Positions 18,940 to 27,857 of a stretch of 64,000 nucleotides of DNA are shown here, piece after piece (the stretch's first letter is position 1; the number at the start of each line of letters is the position of its first letter). Both the position numbers and the translations under genes were made by a program. The stretch covers positions 1,054,001 to 1,118,000 of the forward strand of contig NZ_CP013480.3 of NCBI RefSeq assembly GCF_001465545.3. The letters run 5' to 3'. This stretch comes from Pandoraea norimbergensis (GTDB lineage: Bacteria > Pseudomonadota > Gammaproteobacteria > Burkholderiales > Burkholderiaceae). A model generated the notes under the pieces. It searched no databases. It saw only the letters and a program-made list of their open reading frames with translations, and was not told the origin of the DNA.

Positions 18940-18958
18940 TACGGCAATAATTGCCGTA
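18940..18958. promoter_or_regulatory. Perfect 19-bp palindrome in the hexR-edd gap
   Basis: TACGGCAATAATTGCCGTA has two exact 9-bp arms around one A. It is immediately preceded by a TTGAG-TTTT-CTCAA inverted repeat (18926-18939). The half-sites differ from the TGTA-N7-TACA sites, so a second regulator is more likely than HexR. No regulator gene is adjacent to identify it. Confidence 0.5.
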
Positions 18959-19014
18959 ACTCATGGAAAACACTCAGTAAAACCCCGTATGCCGATGGCT
19001 TTTGATTGATGGGA

Positions 19015-19029
19015 TGTAGAATTTCTACT
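19015..19029. promoter_or_regulatory. Putative HexR operator 2, close to edd
   Basis: TGTAGAATTTCTACT has the same TGTA-N7-TAC arrangement as the site at 18886 and is an almost perfect inverted repeat (TGTAGAA/TTCTACT, one mismatch). It ends 55 nt upstream of the edd start and contains a TAGAAT hexamer that could be the -10 box, so binding would block transcription. Confidence 0.6.
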
Positions 19030-19084
19030 AAACTCCGCTCCCAATCGTGCCCAGCCGGGCACATCAAATTCAAGCCGAGCCGGC

Positions 19085-20920
19085 ATGACGTCTGAGCAAA
19101 CGAAGCCCCTGCACCCGACCCTGATGGCGGTCACCGCGCGCATTGCCGCGCGTAGCCGCGACTCACGCGCCGCCTATCTGGCACGCATCGCCGCCAGCCG
19201 TGGCAGTTTCCCGCAGCGCGGGGCACTCTCATGCGCCAATCTCGCCCACGGTTTTGCGGCCATGCCGGCCAACGACAAGCTGATGCTGCGCGAGCAGCGC
19301 CGTCCGAACGTCGGCATCGTGACGGCCTACAACGACATGCTCTCGGCGCATCAGCCGTACGAGCAATATCCGGCGCGTCTGCGCGAAGCCGCCCGCAAAC
19401 TGGGCGCCACGGCACAAGTCGCCGGCGGCGTACCCGCGATGTGCGATGGCGTGACGCAGGGCAACGCAGGCATGGAGCTGTCGCTGTTCTCGCGCGAAAT
19501 CATCGCAATGAGCACGGCTGTGGCGCTCTCGCACAACATGTTCGACGCGGCGCTCATGCTCGGCGTGTGCGACAAGATCGTGCCGGGTCTCGTGATCGGC
19601 GCGCTCCAGTTCGGCCATCTGCCCACGATCTTCGTGCCGGCGGGCCCGATGGCGAGCGGTCTGTCGAACGACGAGAAAGCCCGCATTCGCCAGTTGTACG
19701 CCACCGGCAAAGTCGGCCGCGACGCGCTGCTCGAAGCCGAGTCGCAGGCGTATCACGGCGCGGGCACCTGCACTTTCTACGGCACCGCCAACAGCAATCA
19801 GTTGCTGATGGAAGTCATGGGCCTGCACCTGCCGGGCGCGGCCTTCGTACATCCGCACATGCCGCTGCGCGACGCGTTGACCGACGCCGCCCTCGCGCGC
19901 GTGCTGGCCATCGGTGCCGATACCGCCGAGTACACGCCTATCGGCCATGTGGTCGACGAGCGCGCGGTGGTCAACGGCATCGTCGGTCTGCTCGCGACGG
20001 GCGGCTCGACCAATCACACTCTGCATCTGGTCGCAATGGCCCGCGCAGCCGGCGTCGTGATCGACTGGGACGACTTCGATGCGCTCTCGGCCGTGGTGCC
20101 GTTGCTGGCACGTGTGTACCCGAACGGCAAGGCCGACGTGAACCACTTCCACGCGGCCGGCGGCATGGGCTTCCTGATCGGCGAACTGCTCGACGCGGGG
20201 CTTCTGCATGACGACGTGCAGACCGTGGCGGGCCCGGGCCTGTCGCGCTACCGCCAGGAGCCGTGGCTCTCGGCCGAAGGGTTGGCATGGCGCGACGGTA
20301 GCGCCTACAGTGGTGATCGTGACGTGTTGCGCGGCCATGCCGAGCCGTTCGCCCCTGATGGCGGACTGCGCCTCATGCACGGCAATCTGGGCCGCGGCGT
20401 CATCAAGGTGTCGGCGGTCAAGCCGGAACATCGGCGTGTGGCCGCAACGGCACGCGTATTTACTTCGCAGGAAGCGGTCAAGGCCGCGTTCGACGCGGGT
20501 GAGCTGCATCGCGACGTGGTGGTGGTGTTGCGTGGCCAGGGGCCGCGCGCCAACGGGATGCCCGAGCTGCATCGCCTCACGCCGTTGCTCGGTGCTTTGC
20601 AGGACGAAGGTTTCGCCGTAGCGCTGGTCACCGATGGCCGCATGTCGGGCGCGTCGGGCAAGGTGCCGGCGGTGATTCACGTGTCGCCGGAAGCCGCCGG
20701 TGGCGGCCCGCTCGCCCGCGTGTGCGATGGCGATCTGATCGTGCTCGATGCCGCGGCCGGCATGCTGCATGCCGAAGTGAGCCCGGACGTGTGGGCGGCG
20801 CGCGAGATTGCGCCCGTGCCTGCCTCGGGCGATGACACCGGCCGCCTGCTGTTCGGCCATATGCGCGCCGCAGTAGGCGCGGCGGAAGCGGGCGCTTCCG
20901 TGTTCTTCGGATCTGAATGA
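19085..20920 (+). CDS. edd: 6-phosphogluconate dehydratase (Entner-Doudoroff)
   Basis: Dehydrates 6-phosphogluconate to KDPG. The 611-residue length matches Edd rather than IlvD. Iron-sulfur ligands are expected at the cysteines in [21 protein letters not shown] and [13 protein letters not shown], all present, and the C-terminal [23 protein letters not shown] is the family signature. Start ATG at 19085. It is followed after 55 nt by eda, preceded by putative HexR operators, and part of a gluconate-use cluster with gntP and gntK. Confidence 0.97.
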   Translation: MTSEQTKPLHPTLMAVTARIAARSRDSRAAYLARIAASRGSFPQRGALSCANLAHGFAAMPANDKLMLREQRRPNVGIVTAYNDMLSAHQPYEQYPARLREAARKLGATAQVAGGVPAMCDGVTQGNAGMELSLFSREIIAMSTAVALSHNMFDAALMLGVCDKIVPGLVIGALQFGHLPTIFVPAGPMASGLSNDEKARIRQLYATGKVGRDALLEAESQAYHGAGTCTFYGTANSNQLLMEVMGLHLPGAAFVHPHMPLRDALTDAALARVLAIGADTAEYTPIGHVVDERAVVNGIVGLLATGGSTNHTLHLVAMARAAGVVIDWDDFDALSAVVPLLARVYPNGKADVNHFHAAGGMGFLIGELLDAGLLHDDVQTVAGPGLSRYRQEPWLSAEGLAWRDGSAYSGDRDVLRGHAEPFAPDGGLRLMHGNLGRGVIKVSAVKPEHRRVAATARVFTSQEAVKAAFDAGELHRDVVVVLRGQGPRANGMPELHRLTPLLGALQDEGFAVALVTDGRMSGASGKVPAVIHVSPEAAGGGPLARVCDGDLIVLDAAAGMLHAEVSPDVWAAREIAPVPASGDDTGRLLFGHMRAAVGAAEAGASVFFGSE

Positions 20921-20975
20921 GTGGGAAGACCCCGGTGGCGCGCAGGCCGCGCCGCCGACTTCAAGGAAAAACGCA

Positions 20976-21602
20976 ATGGACATCAATGACATCGTTCGTG
21001 CCGGCCCCGTGGTCCCGGTGCTCCAGTTCGACACCGTAGAGCAGGGTGAGCACGTCTCGCGTGCGCTGCTCGCGGGCGGCGTACGAGTGCTCGAAATCAC
21101 GCTGCGCACGCCGGCGGCGATGGACGTCATCAAGCACGTGGCCAGCCTGTCGGACGAGCTGATCGTCGGCGTGGGCACGCTCACGCGCCCCGAAGAAATG
21201 GCGCAGGCCGTGGCCGCAGGTGCGCGCTTCGGCGTCTCGCCGGGCTACACGCCCGCGCTCGGTGCGGCGGCCAAGGCGGCCGGCCTGCCGTTGCTGCCGG
21301 GCGTGGTCACCCCCTCGGACATTCTCGCGGCACTGGCCGACGGCTACGACACGGTGAAGTTCTTCCCGGCAGAACCGTCGGGCGGCGTGCCGATGCTCAA
21401 GGCGTTGTACGGCCCGTTCCGTCACGTGCGTTTCTGCCCGACGGGCGGTATCAGCGCCGAGTCGGCCCCGTCGTACCTCGCGCAGCCGAACGTGGTGTGC
21501 GTGGGCGGCTCGTGGCTCACCCCCAAGGCACTTGTCGACGCGAAGGACTGGGACGGCATTACGCGTCTGGCCCGTGCGGCGACGGCACTGCCCCGAGGCT
21601 GA
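20976..21602 (+). CDS. eda: KDPG aldolase (Entner-Doudoroff)
   Basis: Class I aldolase splitting 2-keto-3-deoxy-6-phosphogluconate into pyruvate and glyceraldehyde-3-phosphate. The Schiff-base lysine is Lys128 in DTVKFFPAE. The conserved LEITLRTP (catalytic Glu), VGVGTLTRPE, GVSPGYTP and CPTGGIS segments are all present. The 208-residue length is standard. It shares an operon with edd, with an AAGGAAAAACGCA ribosome-binding region just before the ATG. Confidence 0.97.
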   Translation: MDINDIVRAGPVVPVLQFDTVEQGEHVSRALLAGGVRVLEITLRTPAAMDVIKHVASLSDELIVGVGTLTRPEEMAQAVAAGARFGVSPGYTPALGAAAKAAGLPLLPGVVTPSDILAALADGYDTVKFFPAEPSGGVPMLKALYGPFRHVRFCPTGGISAESAPSYLAQPNVVCVGGSWLTPKALVDAKDWDGITRLARAATALPRG

Positions 21603-21622
21603 ATCAAGCGGGCAGAAGGAAG

Positions 21623-21695
21623 CAGGTTGAAGGAAGCAGGGCTGAAAGCACAGGACTGAAAGACGCAGGACTGAAGGACGCAGGACTGATTCAGG
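21623..21695. repeat. Five 14-15-bp tandem repeats between eda and gntP
   Basis: Imperfect units of the type CAGGACTGAAAGACG begin at 21623, 21637, 21651, 21666 and 21681. The last three are nearly identical. They lie in the 176-nt gap between eda and gntP, have no open frame of interest and look like a slippage-prone spacer. Confidence 0.75.
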
Positions 21696-21778
21696 CATCG
21701 ACCGAATAAAACAGGATTCCAACAATGGGGCGTGAGCCCTGCGGGCAGCCGCCCAACTAGCCAATCGAGGAGACCCCC

Positions 21779-23134
21779 ATGGCTGCGGTGCAAGGTAACT
21801 TGCTGCTGGTGTACGCGCTTGTCGCGGTAATTGCGCTGATCGTACTGATCGCGAAATTCAAACTGAACCCGTTCATCACCCTGATCGTCGTGTCGCTCGT
21901 GCTGGGCCTCGCGGTGGGGATGCCGATGGGCGGCATCGTCAAGGCTTTCGAGACCGGCGTGGGCAACACGCTCGGCCACATTGCGCTAGTGGTGGGTCTG
22001 GGGACGATGCTCGGCAAGATGATGGCCGAATCCGGCGGGGCCGAGCGCATTGCGCGCACGCTCATCGGCTTCTTCGGCGAGAAGAACGTGCATTGGGCGA
22101 TGGTCGTGATCGCGTTCATCGTCGGTCTGCCGGTGTTCTTCGAAGTCGGCTTCGTGCTGCTGATTCCGATCGCGTTCAACGTCGCCAAGCGCACCGGCAC
22201 CTCGATGGTGCTGGTGGGTATCCCGATGGTGGCCGGTCTGTCGGTCGTGCACGGTCTGATTCCGCCGCACCCGGCCGCACTGCTCGCCGTGACCGCCTAC
22301 AACGCGGACATCGGCCACACCATCATGTACGCGCTGATCGTGGGTATCCCGACGGCTGCCATTGCCGGCCCGCTGTTCGCCAAGCTGATGGCGCGCCACG
22401 TGGTGCCGAACCCGGATAACCCGCTGCTGTCGCAGTTCGTCGACGAAGACCGTCCGATGAGCCAGTTGCCGGGCTTCGGTATCACCCTCTTCACGATTTT
22501 GCTGCCGGTCATTCTGATGCTGATCGGGAGCTGGGCCGACCTGTTCTTCGCACCGAAGACGTTCGCCAACGACTTCCTGCGCCTGATCGGCAACTCGGTG
22601 ATGGCGCTGCTGATCGCCACGCTGGTGAGCTTCTTCACGTTCGGCAAGCAGCGCGGCTTCAACCGAGACCAGATTCTGAAGTTCACCAACGAGTGTCTGG
22701 CACCGATTGCCACGATTACGCTGGTGGTGGGCGCAGGCGGCGGCTTCGGGCGTATTCTGATGGACGGCGGCGTGTCGAAGGCGATTGTCGACGTGGCCAC
22801 GCATGCCAGCCTCTCGCCGCTGTTGCTCGGCTGGCTGGTGGCGGCGCTCATTCGCGTGGCAACGGGTTCGGCCACGGTCGCCATGACCACGGCTTGCGGT
22901 ATCGTGGCCCCGATCGCGGCGGCAGCCGGTGCCACGGTCAAGCCCGAGTTGATGGTGCTGGCCACGGGCGCAGGCTCGCTGATCCTGTCGCACGTGAACG
23001 ATGGCGGCTTCTGGCTGGTCAAGGAATACTTCAACATGACCGTGCCGCAGACGTTCAAGACTTGGACGGTTTGCGAGACGATCATTTCGGTGGTGGCACT
23101 GCTGCTCACGCTGGGTCTGGCCAGCGTGGTGTGA
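21779..23134 (+). CDS. gntP: Gluconate:H+ symporter, GntP family
   Basis: A 451-residue inner-membrane permease with about 12 hydrophobic segments. Family signatures include GLGTMLGKMMAESGGAERIA, NVHWAMVVIAFIVGLPVFFEVGFVLLIPI, GLIPPHPAALLA and the C-terminal VNDGGFWLVKEYFNMT. GntP members take up gluconate or related aldonates. Its position between eda and gntK strongly supports gluconate. Start ATG at 21779, preceded by a GAGGAGACC ribosome-binding site. Confidence 0.94.
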   Translation: MAAVQGNLLLVYALVAVIALIVLIAKFKLNPFITLIVVSLVLGLAVGMPMGGIVKAFETGVGNTLGHIALVVGLGTMLGKMMAESGGAERIARTLIGFFGEKNVHWAMVVIAFIVGLPVFFEVGFVLLIPIAFNVAKRTGTSMVLVGIPMVAGLSVVHGLIPPHPAALLAVTAYNADIGHTIMYALIVGIPTAAIAGPLFAKLMARHVVPNPDNPLLSQFVDEDRPMSQLPGFGITLFTILLPVILMLIGSWADLFFAPKTFANDFLRLIGNSVMALLIATLVSFFTFGKQRGFNRDQILKFTNECLAPIATITLVVGAGGGFGRILMDGGVSKAIVDVATHASLSPLLLGWLVAALIRVATGSATVAMTTACGIVAPIAAAAGATVKPELMVLATGAGSLILSHVNDGGFWLVKEYFNMTVPQTFKTWTVCETIISVVALLLTLGLASVV

Positions 23135-23204
23135 GGTAAGCATGCAGGGCACGCAACATCGGCAACACGCTGACGCGAGTCAGCAGGTCACAAGGAGACG
23201 AGCC

Positions 23205-23747
23205 ATGATCGTCGTGGTAATGGGCGTATCGGGCAGCGGCAAGAGCACGGTCGGGCAGATGCTGGCCGACCGGCTGGGCTGCGGGTTTTCCGACGCGGAT
23301 TCGTTTCACAGCGCCGCAAACATCAACAAGATGCGCCGCGGCGAGGCGCTCAACGACAGCGACCGCGCACCGTGGCTCGCTGCGATTCGCGAGGCGATCG
23401 TCGCGCGCCGTGTGGCGGGGCGTCACCATGTGTTTGCGTGTTCGGCGTTGCGTTCGCGGTATCGCGATGTGCTGGGCGAGCATGACGGCGACGTCGTGTT
23501 CGTCTATCTGAAAGGTGCGCCCGAGGTGATCGGCGAGCGTCTGGCTTCGCGCGGCGGGCATTTCTTCGATCCGGCGCTGCTGCAAAGCCAGTTCGACACG
23601 CTCGAAGAGCCGCGCGACGCGCTCGTGATCGACATCCGCGAATCGCCCGAGGCCATCGTCGACACGTTGCTGCACAAACTCGCCGCCTGCCCGGGTGGCA
23701 TCCCCCTCACGCCAAACACGCCGGGCAAGCCGGCACGCGTACAATAG
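23205..23747 (+). CDS. gntK: Gluconokinase
   Basis: ATP-dependent phosphorylation of gluconate to 6-phosphogluconate, feeding Edd. The 180-residue protein begins MIVVVMGVSGSGKSTVGQ (P-loop at residues 6-15), followed by the DADSFHSAANINKMRRGEALNDSDRAPWL and FACSALRSRYRD regions typical of GntK. The ATG at 23205 has an AAGGAG ribosome-binding site; an earlier in-frame ATG at 23142 lacks one. The C-terminal tail of about 15 residues is proline-rich and probably disordered. Confidence 0.96.
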   Translation: MIVVVMGVSGSGKSTVGQMLADRLGCGFSDADSFHSAANINKMRRGEALNDSDRAPWLAAIREAIVARRVAGRHHVFACSALRSRYRDVLGEHDGDVVFVYLKGAPEVIGERLASRGGHFFDPALLQSQFDTLEEPRDALVIDIRESPEAIVDTLLHKLAACPGGIPLTPNTPGKPARVQ

Positions 23748-23796
23748 CGCTTTATTCCCTCTGCCGGCGCCCCGTGCGCCGGCCGTACGCATCACT

Positions 23797-25107
23797 ATGG
23801 CTTCCTTCGAATTTTTCGCGCCCTGTCCCCGTGGACTGGAAGAAGCGCTCGCCGCCGAGCTGGCTGAACTGGGGCGTCTGGCCCCCTTGTCGGTTGGCAA
23901 ACAAGTGCCCGGCGGCGTGCACTTTGCGGGCCCGTGGGCAGCCGGCATGGCGGCCAACCTGTATTCGCGCATCGCGAGCCGTGTGCTGTTGCGCATCGCG
24001 CAGCAAGGCTATCGCACCGAACAGGACATTTACGCCTTCGCGCTCGGCCAACGCTGGGAAGACTGGTTCTCGTACCAGCAGACCCTGCGCGTGGACGTCA
24101 CGGGCATCAAGGCGCCGGTGCGCAGTCTCGAATTCGTCACGCTGCGCATCAAGGATGCCGTGTGCGACCGTCTGCGCGAGAAGACCGGCTCGCGCCCCAA
24201 CATCGATACGTCCGAACCCGATGTGCGCGTGTTCGCGTTCCTGACGGCCACCGACGCGACGCTTTATCTCGATACGTCCGGTGAGGCGCTGTTCAAGCGC
24301 GGCTGGCGTCTGGACAAGGGCGCGGCACCGCTGCGCGAGAACCTCGCGGCGGGCATTCTGCGTCTGGCCGGCTGGCGTACGGACACGGCCGCCGACATGG
24401 TGCTGTACGACCCGATGTGCGGCAGCGGCACGTTCCTCGCCGAAGCGGCACAAATCGCGCTCGGCGTGCCGGCCGGTGTGGCGCGCCGCTTCGGTTTCGA
24501 GAAGCTCAAGGGCTACGACATCAACGCGTGGCAGACCATGAAGGTGCAGGCGCAGGAAGCGCAACGCGATGCCCGCGTGCGCGGTGTGCCGCCGACGATT
24601 TTCGGCAGCGATATCTCGGGCGACATGCTGGTCAAGGCGCGTGCGAATCTGGAGCGCGCCGGGGTGGGCGACGTGGGCCTGAAGCAGGTGGATGCGCGCG
24701 ACATGGCGCCGCCGGTCGATCGTCCGGGCATCATCGTGGCCAACCCGCCGTATGGCGAGCGTATCGAAGTGCGTGGCCGCCGTTCGCCGCGCGATGCTGG
24801 GGAAGATGGCGATTTCGAATCGTCGGGCGGTCGCGGCCAGTTCCAGCGCGCGCAGCCGGACGGCGTGGATGCGCAGTTCTTCAAGGCCTTCGGCGACATG
24901 CTCAAGCAACGCTTCACGGGCTGGAGCGCTTATCTGCTGACGGCCGACATGAGCTTGCCGGGCCAGATGCGTCTGCGCGAATCGCGTCGCACGCCGCTCT
25001 TCAATGGCGCGCTCGAATGCCGTCTGTTCCGCTTCGATCTGATTGCCGGCTCGGTGCGTAAGCGCCCGCAGGAAGGGGACGCCGAAGGCAGCAAGCCCGA
25101 CGCATGA
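23797..25107 (+). CDS. THUMP-domain class I RNA methyltransferase (RlmL N-terminal half-like)
   Basis: A 436-residue SAM-dependent methyltransferase. The N-terminal NFLD/THUMP part (about residues 1-160) is followed by the Rossmann catalytic domain with MVLYDPMCGSGTFLAEAA (motif I) and NPPYGERIE (motif IV, the N-P-P-Y of N2-guanine methyltransferases). It corresponds to the m2G2445-forming half of E. coli RlmL, without the fused RlmK half, which is usual in Betaproteobacteria. The start at 23797 (MASFEFFAPCPRGLE) is canonical. A TACAAT hexamer at 23740-23745, inside the end of gntK, may be its -10 box. Confidence 0.92.
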   Translation: MASFEFFAPCPRGLEEALAAELAELGRLAPLSVGKQVPGGVHFAGPWAAGMAANLYSRIASRVLLRIAQQGYRTEQDIYAFALGQRWEDWFSYQQTLRVDVTGIKAPVRSLEFVTLRIKDAVCDRLREKTGSRPNIDTSEPDVRVFAFLTATDATLYLDTSGEALFKRGWRLDKGAAPLRENLAAGILRLAGWRTDTAADMVLYDPMCGSGTFLAEAAQIALGVPAGVARRFGFEKLKGYDINAWQTMKVQAQEAQRDARVRGVPPTIFGSDISGDMLVKARANLERAGVGDVGLKQVDARDMAPPVDRPGIIVANPPYGERIEVRGRRSPRDAGEDGDFESSGGRGQFQRAQPDGVDAQFFKAFGDMLKQRFTGWSAYLLTADMSLPGQMRLRESRRTPLFNGALECRLFRFDLIAGSVRKRPQEGDAEGSKPDA

Positions 25108-25147
25108 TCTGCGCTCGGCAGCGGTGATGCCAAGACATAACGCCATG

Positions 25148-25178
25148 AAAAAAGACCGGCCACTGGCCGGTCTTTTGC
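25148..25178. terminator. Bidirectional intrinsic terminator
   Basis: Perfect 12-bp stem AAAAGACCGGCC/GGCCGGTCTTTT with an ACT loop, between the convergent methyltransferase and nucleosidase genes. Confidence 0.9.
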
Positions 25179-25189
25179 GTTGTGCGTGC

Positions 25190-25957
25190 CTAGCTTCGCG
25201 CTGACAGAAACCGCGCAAGGATGCCGTGCGAATACACACTCGCGACATCGCGCAGAAAACGTGGGAAATCGACGTGAGCCGCATCGTCGGCGGCGTCGGA
25301 GAGCGTACGCATGACGGCAAACGGCACACCATATTCATGGCACACCTGCGCGACGGCGGCGCCTTCCATTTCCACCGCCAATGTCTGTGGCAGCGCCTCG
25401 CGCAAACGCGCGACTTCCCCGGCGCTGCTGATGAACTGATCGCCACTCGCGATTTGTCCGACGTGCACGCGCGGTGCGCTCATGCCGAGTTCGCTTCGCG
25501 TGTCCGCTGCTACGTGGTCCGGCATCTCTTGTGCGAGCCAATCGCGCGCGGCTTGGGCGAGCGCATCGCGTAACGACGGTTCGGTGTCGAACGTGGCGCG
25601 GCCGAGCAGGGGCACTTCGAAACGCGGGAAGAGGGGGCTGGCGTCGAGATCGTGCTGCACGAGGGTGTCGGCCACGACGACATCACCGACGGCGATTCCG
25701 TGGGCGAGACCACCCGCCAGACCGGTGAAGACGATTTCGCTAACGCCAAAACGGTGAATGAGGGCCGTGGTTGTCGCGGCAGCGGCCACTTTGCCGATGC
25801 GCGCGAGCACGATCACGCAGTCTTGCCCGTGGAGTCGGCCCACGTGATAGTCACGCATGCCGATGTGTTCGACGCGGGCGCCGGGGGCCATCTCCGCGAG
25901 CAGGTCGGCAATTTCTTCGTGCAGAGCGGCAACAATGCCGAGCGGGCCAGACGTCAT
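25190..25957 (-). CDS. mtnN: 5'-methylthioadenosine/S-adenosylhomocysteine nucleosidase
   Basis: Cleaves adenine from MTA and SAH in SAM recycling. Features are GIVAALHEEIADLL at the N-terminus, FTGLAGGLAHGIAVGDVVVAD, the IASGDQFI substrate loop and LAVEMEGAAVAQVCHEYGVPF with the conserved purine-nucleosidase Met-Glu pair. The late SDAADD contains the catalytic Asp. Start chosen at the ATG complementary to 25955-25957 (255 residues); the upstream open frame adds an unlikely 29 residues. Confidence 0.92.
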   Translation of the reverse strand: MTSGPLGIVAALHEEIADLLAEMAPGARVEHIGMRDYHVGRLHGQDCVIVLARIGKVAAAATTTALIHRFGVSEIVFTGLAGGLAHGIAVGDVVVADTLVQHDLDASPLFPRFEVPLLGRATFDTEPSLRDALAQAARDWLAQEMPDHVAADTRSELGMSAPRVHVGQIASGDQFISSAGEVARLREALPQTLAVEMEGAAVAQVCHEYGVPFAVMRTLSDAADDAAHVDFPRFLRDVASVYSHGILARFLSARS

Positions 25958-26078
25958 GGCGCGATTCCGTTTGCCGTGAGGCAGGGTGAGAATGAGCGCG
26001 CATTGTAGCGCGGGGCGACTTTCGCCGCCCCGCATAGACTGCATCGTGCGCCATTGCAGCGCACGGGTTCGTGCGGTC

Positions 26079-27521
26079 TCAGTCGACCGCCTTGACCATC
26101 TCTTCGACCACCTTCTTCGCGTCGCCGAACACCATCATCGTCTTGTCGAGATAGAACAGTTCGTTGTCCAGTCCGGCGTAGCCCGCAGCCATCGAACGCT
26201 TGTTCACGATGATCGTCTTGGCCTTGTAGGCTTCGAGAATCGGCATGCCGGCAATCGGCGATTGCGGATCGTTCTTTGCGGCCGGGTTCACCACGTCGTT
26301 GGCGCCCAACACAAGCACCACGTCGGTCTGGCCGAATTCACCGTTGATCTCGTCCATTTCCAGCACTTGATCGTAGGGGACTTCGGCTTCCGCGAGCAGC
26401 ACATTCATGTGGCCCGGCATACGACCTGCCACCGGGTGAATGGCATAGCGGACCTGCACACCCTTTTCGGTGAGCTTGTCGGTCAGTTCCTTGAGCGCGT
26501 GCTGCGCGCGCGCCACGGCCAAGCCGTAACCCGGCACGATCACCAGCGACTCTGCATTGCTCATCAGGAACGCGGCGTCATCAGGCGAACCCGATTTCAC
26601 CGGACGTTGCTGCTGTTCGCCGCCTGCCGCTGCTGCACCCGCCTGCGCACCAAAGCCGCCGAGAATCACGTTGAAGAACGAGCGATTCATCGCCTTACAC
26701 ATGATGTACGACAGAATCGCACCCGACGAACCGACCAGCGAGCCTGCAATGATCAGCATCGGGTTGTTCAGCGAGAAGCCGATACCGGCGGCGGCCCAAC
26801 CCGAGTACGAGTTCAGCATCGACACGACCACCGGCATATCGGCACCGCCAATCGGGATGATGATCAGCACACCCAGCACGAAAGCAATGGCTGCCATCAG
26901 GATGAACGGCAGCCAGCTTTGCGACAGGAAGAAGATCACGCCGAAGCCGAGCATGGCGATGGCGAGCAGCAGGTTGATCGTGTGCTGCCCCGTGAACTGG
27001 ACCGGCGCGCCCTGAAACAGGCGGAACTTGTACTTGCCCGAGAGCTTGCCGAAGGCGATAACCGAACCCGAGAACGTGATCGCGCCGACAAACGTGCCGA
27101 TGAACAACTCGATACGGTTACCCGGCGGCAGCAATGTTTCACCGGCCGGCACGATGCCAAAGGCGGCTGGTTCTGCAACGGCGGCCACGGCGATACACAC
27201 CGCAGCCAGACCGATCAACGAGTGCATGGCCGCGACCAGTTCCGGCATCTTTGTCATCTCGACCTTGCGAGCGACGTAAGCACCGATACCGCCACCCACG
27301 ACGAGACCCGCGAGGATCAGACCGAGTCCCGAATAGTTGCCACCGGAGAGCCTGCGCAATTCATAAATCAGGGCAATCGTGGTGACGGCCGCGATGGCCA
27401 TACCGATCATGCCGAACGCGTTACCGCGCCGCGCCATCTTCGGGTTCGACAGGCCTTTGAGTGCCTGAATGAAACAGATCGATGCAACCAGATAGAGCAA
27501 CGTGACGAGATTCATGCTCAT
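26079..27521 (-). CDS. pntB: NAD(P) transhydrogenase subunit beta
   Basis: Membrane subunit of the proton-translocating transhydrogenase that makes NADPH from NADH using the proton motive force. The 480-residue protein has about 9 membrane helices in the first 270 residues, then a C-terminal NADP(H)-binding domain III with [38 protein letters not shown] and [14 protein letters not shown]. It overlaps pntAB by 4 nt, so translation is coupled. Confidence 0.97.
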   Translation of the reverse strand: MSMNLVTLLYLVASICFIQALKGLSNPKMARRGNAFGMIGMAIAAVTTIALIYELRRLSGGNYSGLGLILAGLVVGGGIGAYVARKVEMTKMPELVAAMHSLIGLAAVCIAVAAVAEPAAFGIVPAGETLLPPGNRIELFIGTFVGAITFSGSVIAFGKLSGKYKFRLFQGAPVQFTGQHTINLLLAIAMLGFGVIFFLSQSWLPFILMAAIAFVLGVLIIIPIGGADMPVVVSMLNSYSGWAAAGIGFSLNNPMLIIAGSLVGSSGAILSYIMCKAMNRSFFNVILGGFGAQAGAAAAGGEQQQRPVKSGSPDDAAFLMSNAESLVIVPGYGLAVARAQHALKELTDKLTEKGVQVRYAIHPVAGRMPGHMNVLLAEAEVPYDQVLEMDEINGEFGQTDVVLVLGANDVVNPAAKNDPQSPIAGMPILEAYKAKTIIVNKRSMAAGYAGLDNELFYLDKTMMVFGDAKKVVEEMVKAVD

Positions 27522-27838
27522 TGCTTGTTCCCCTCAGCCTTAACAGGCTTGTCCTTCTTCTTGAACATCTCGAGCATGCGTTGCGTGACGAGGAAACCCC
27601 CGAACACGTTCACCGCTGCCAGTGCCACCGCCACGACACCCATCGTCTTGCCCAGACCACCTTCGGTCAGACCAGCGGCGAGCATGGCGCCCACGATCAC
27701 GATGGCCGAAATGGCGTTCGTGACCGCCATCAGCGGCGTGTGCAGTGCCGGTGTGACGTTCCACACCACGTGATAGCCGACGTACACCGCCAGCACGAAG
27801 ATGATCAGATTGATCACCGTGTGATTGATCATTTCCAT
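27518..27838 (-). CDS. pntAB: NAD(P) transhydrogenase subunit alpha, membrane part (PntAB/PntA2)
   Basis: A 106-residue protein with three hydrophobic helices corresponding to the membrane portion of E. coli PntA. The segments [35 protein letters not shown] and [17 protein letters not shown] are diagnostic. In this three-subunit arrangement PntA is split into a soluble domain I (upstream) and this membrane piece. It lies 19 nt after pntAA and overlaps pntB. Confidence 0.95.
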   Translation of the reverse strand: MEMINHTVINLIIFVLAVYVGYHVVWNVTPALHTPLMAVTNAISAIVIVGAMLAAGLTEGGLGKTMGVVAVALAAVNVFGGFLVTQRMLEMFKKKDKPVKAEGNKQ

Positions 27839-27857
27839 TGTTGTGTCCCCCTATGCC

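Noticed and set aside
19229..21184. A 651-codon minus-strand open frame across edd and eda
   Set aside because: Composition is His/Arg/Gln-rich and it mirrors the codon bias of edd; no family similarity is seen.
23752..25446. A 564-codon minus-strand open frame opposite the RlmL-like gene
   Set aside because: It crosses a strong terminator and the opposite strand of a conserved methyltransferase. It is a codon-bias shadow.
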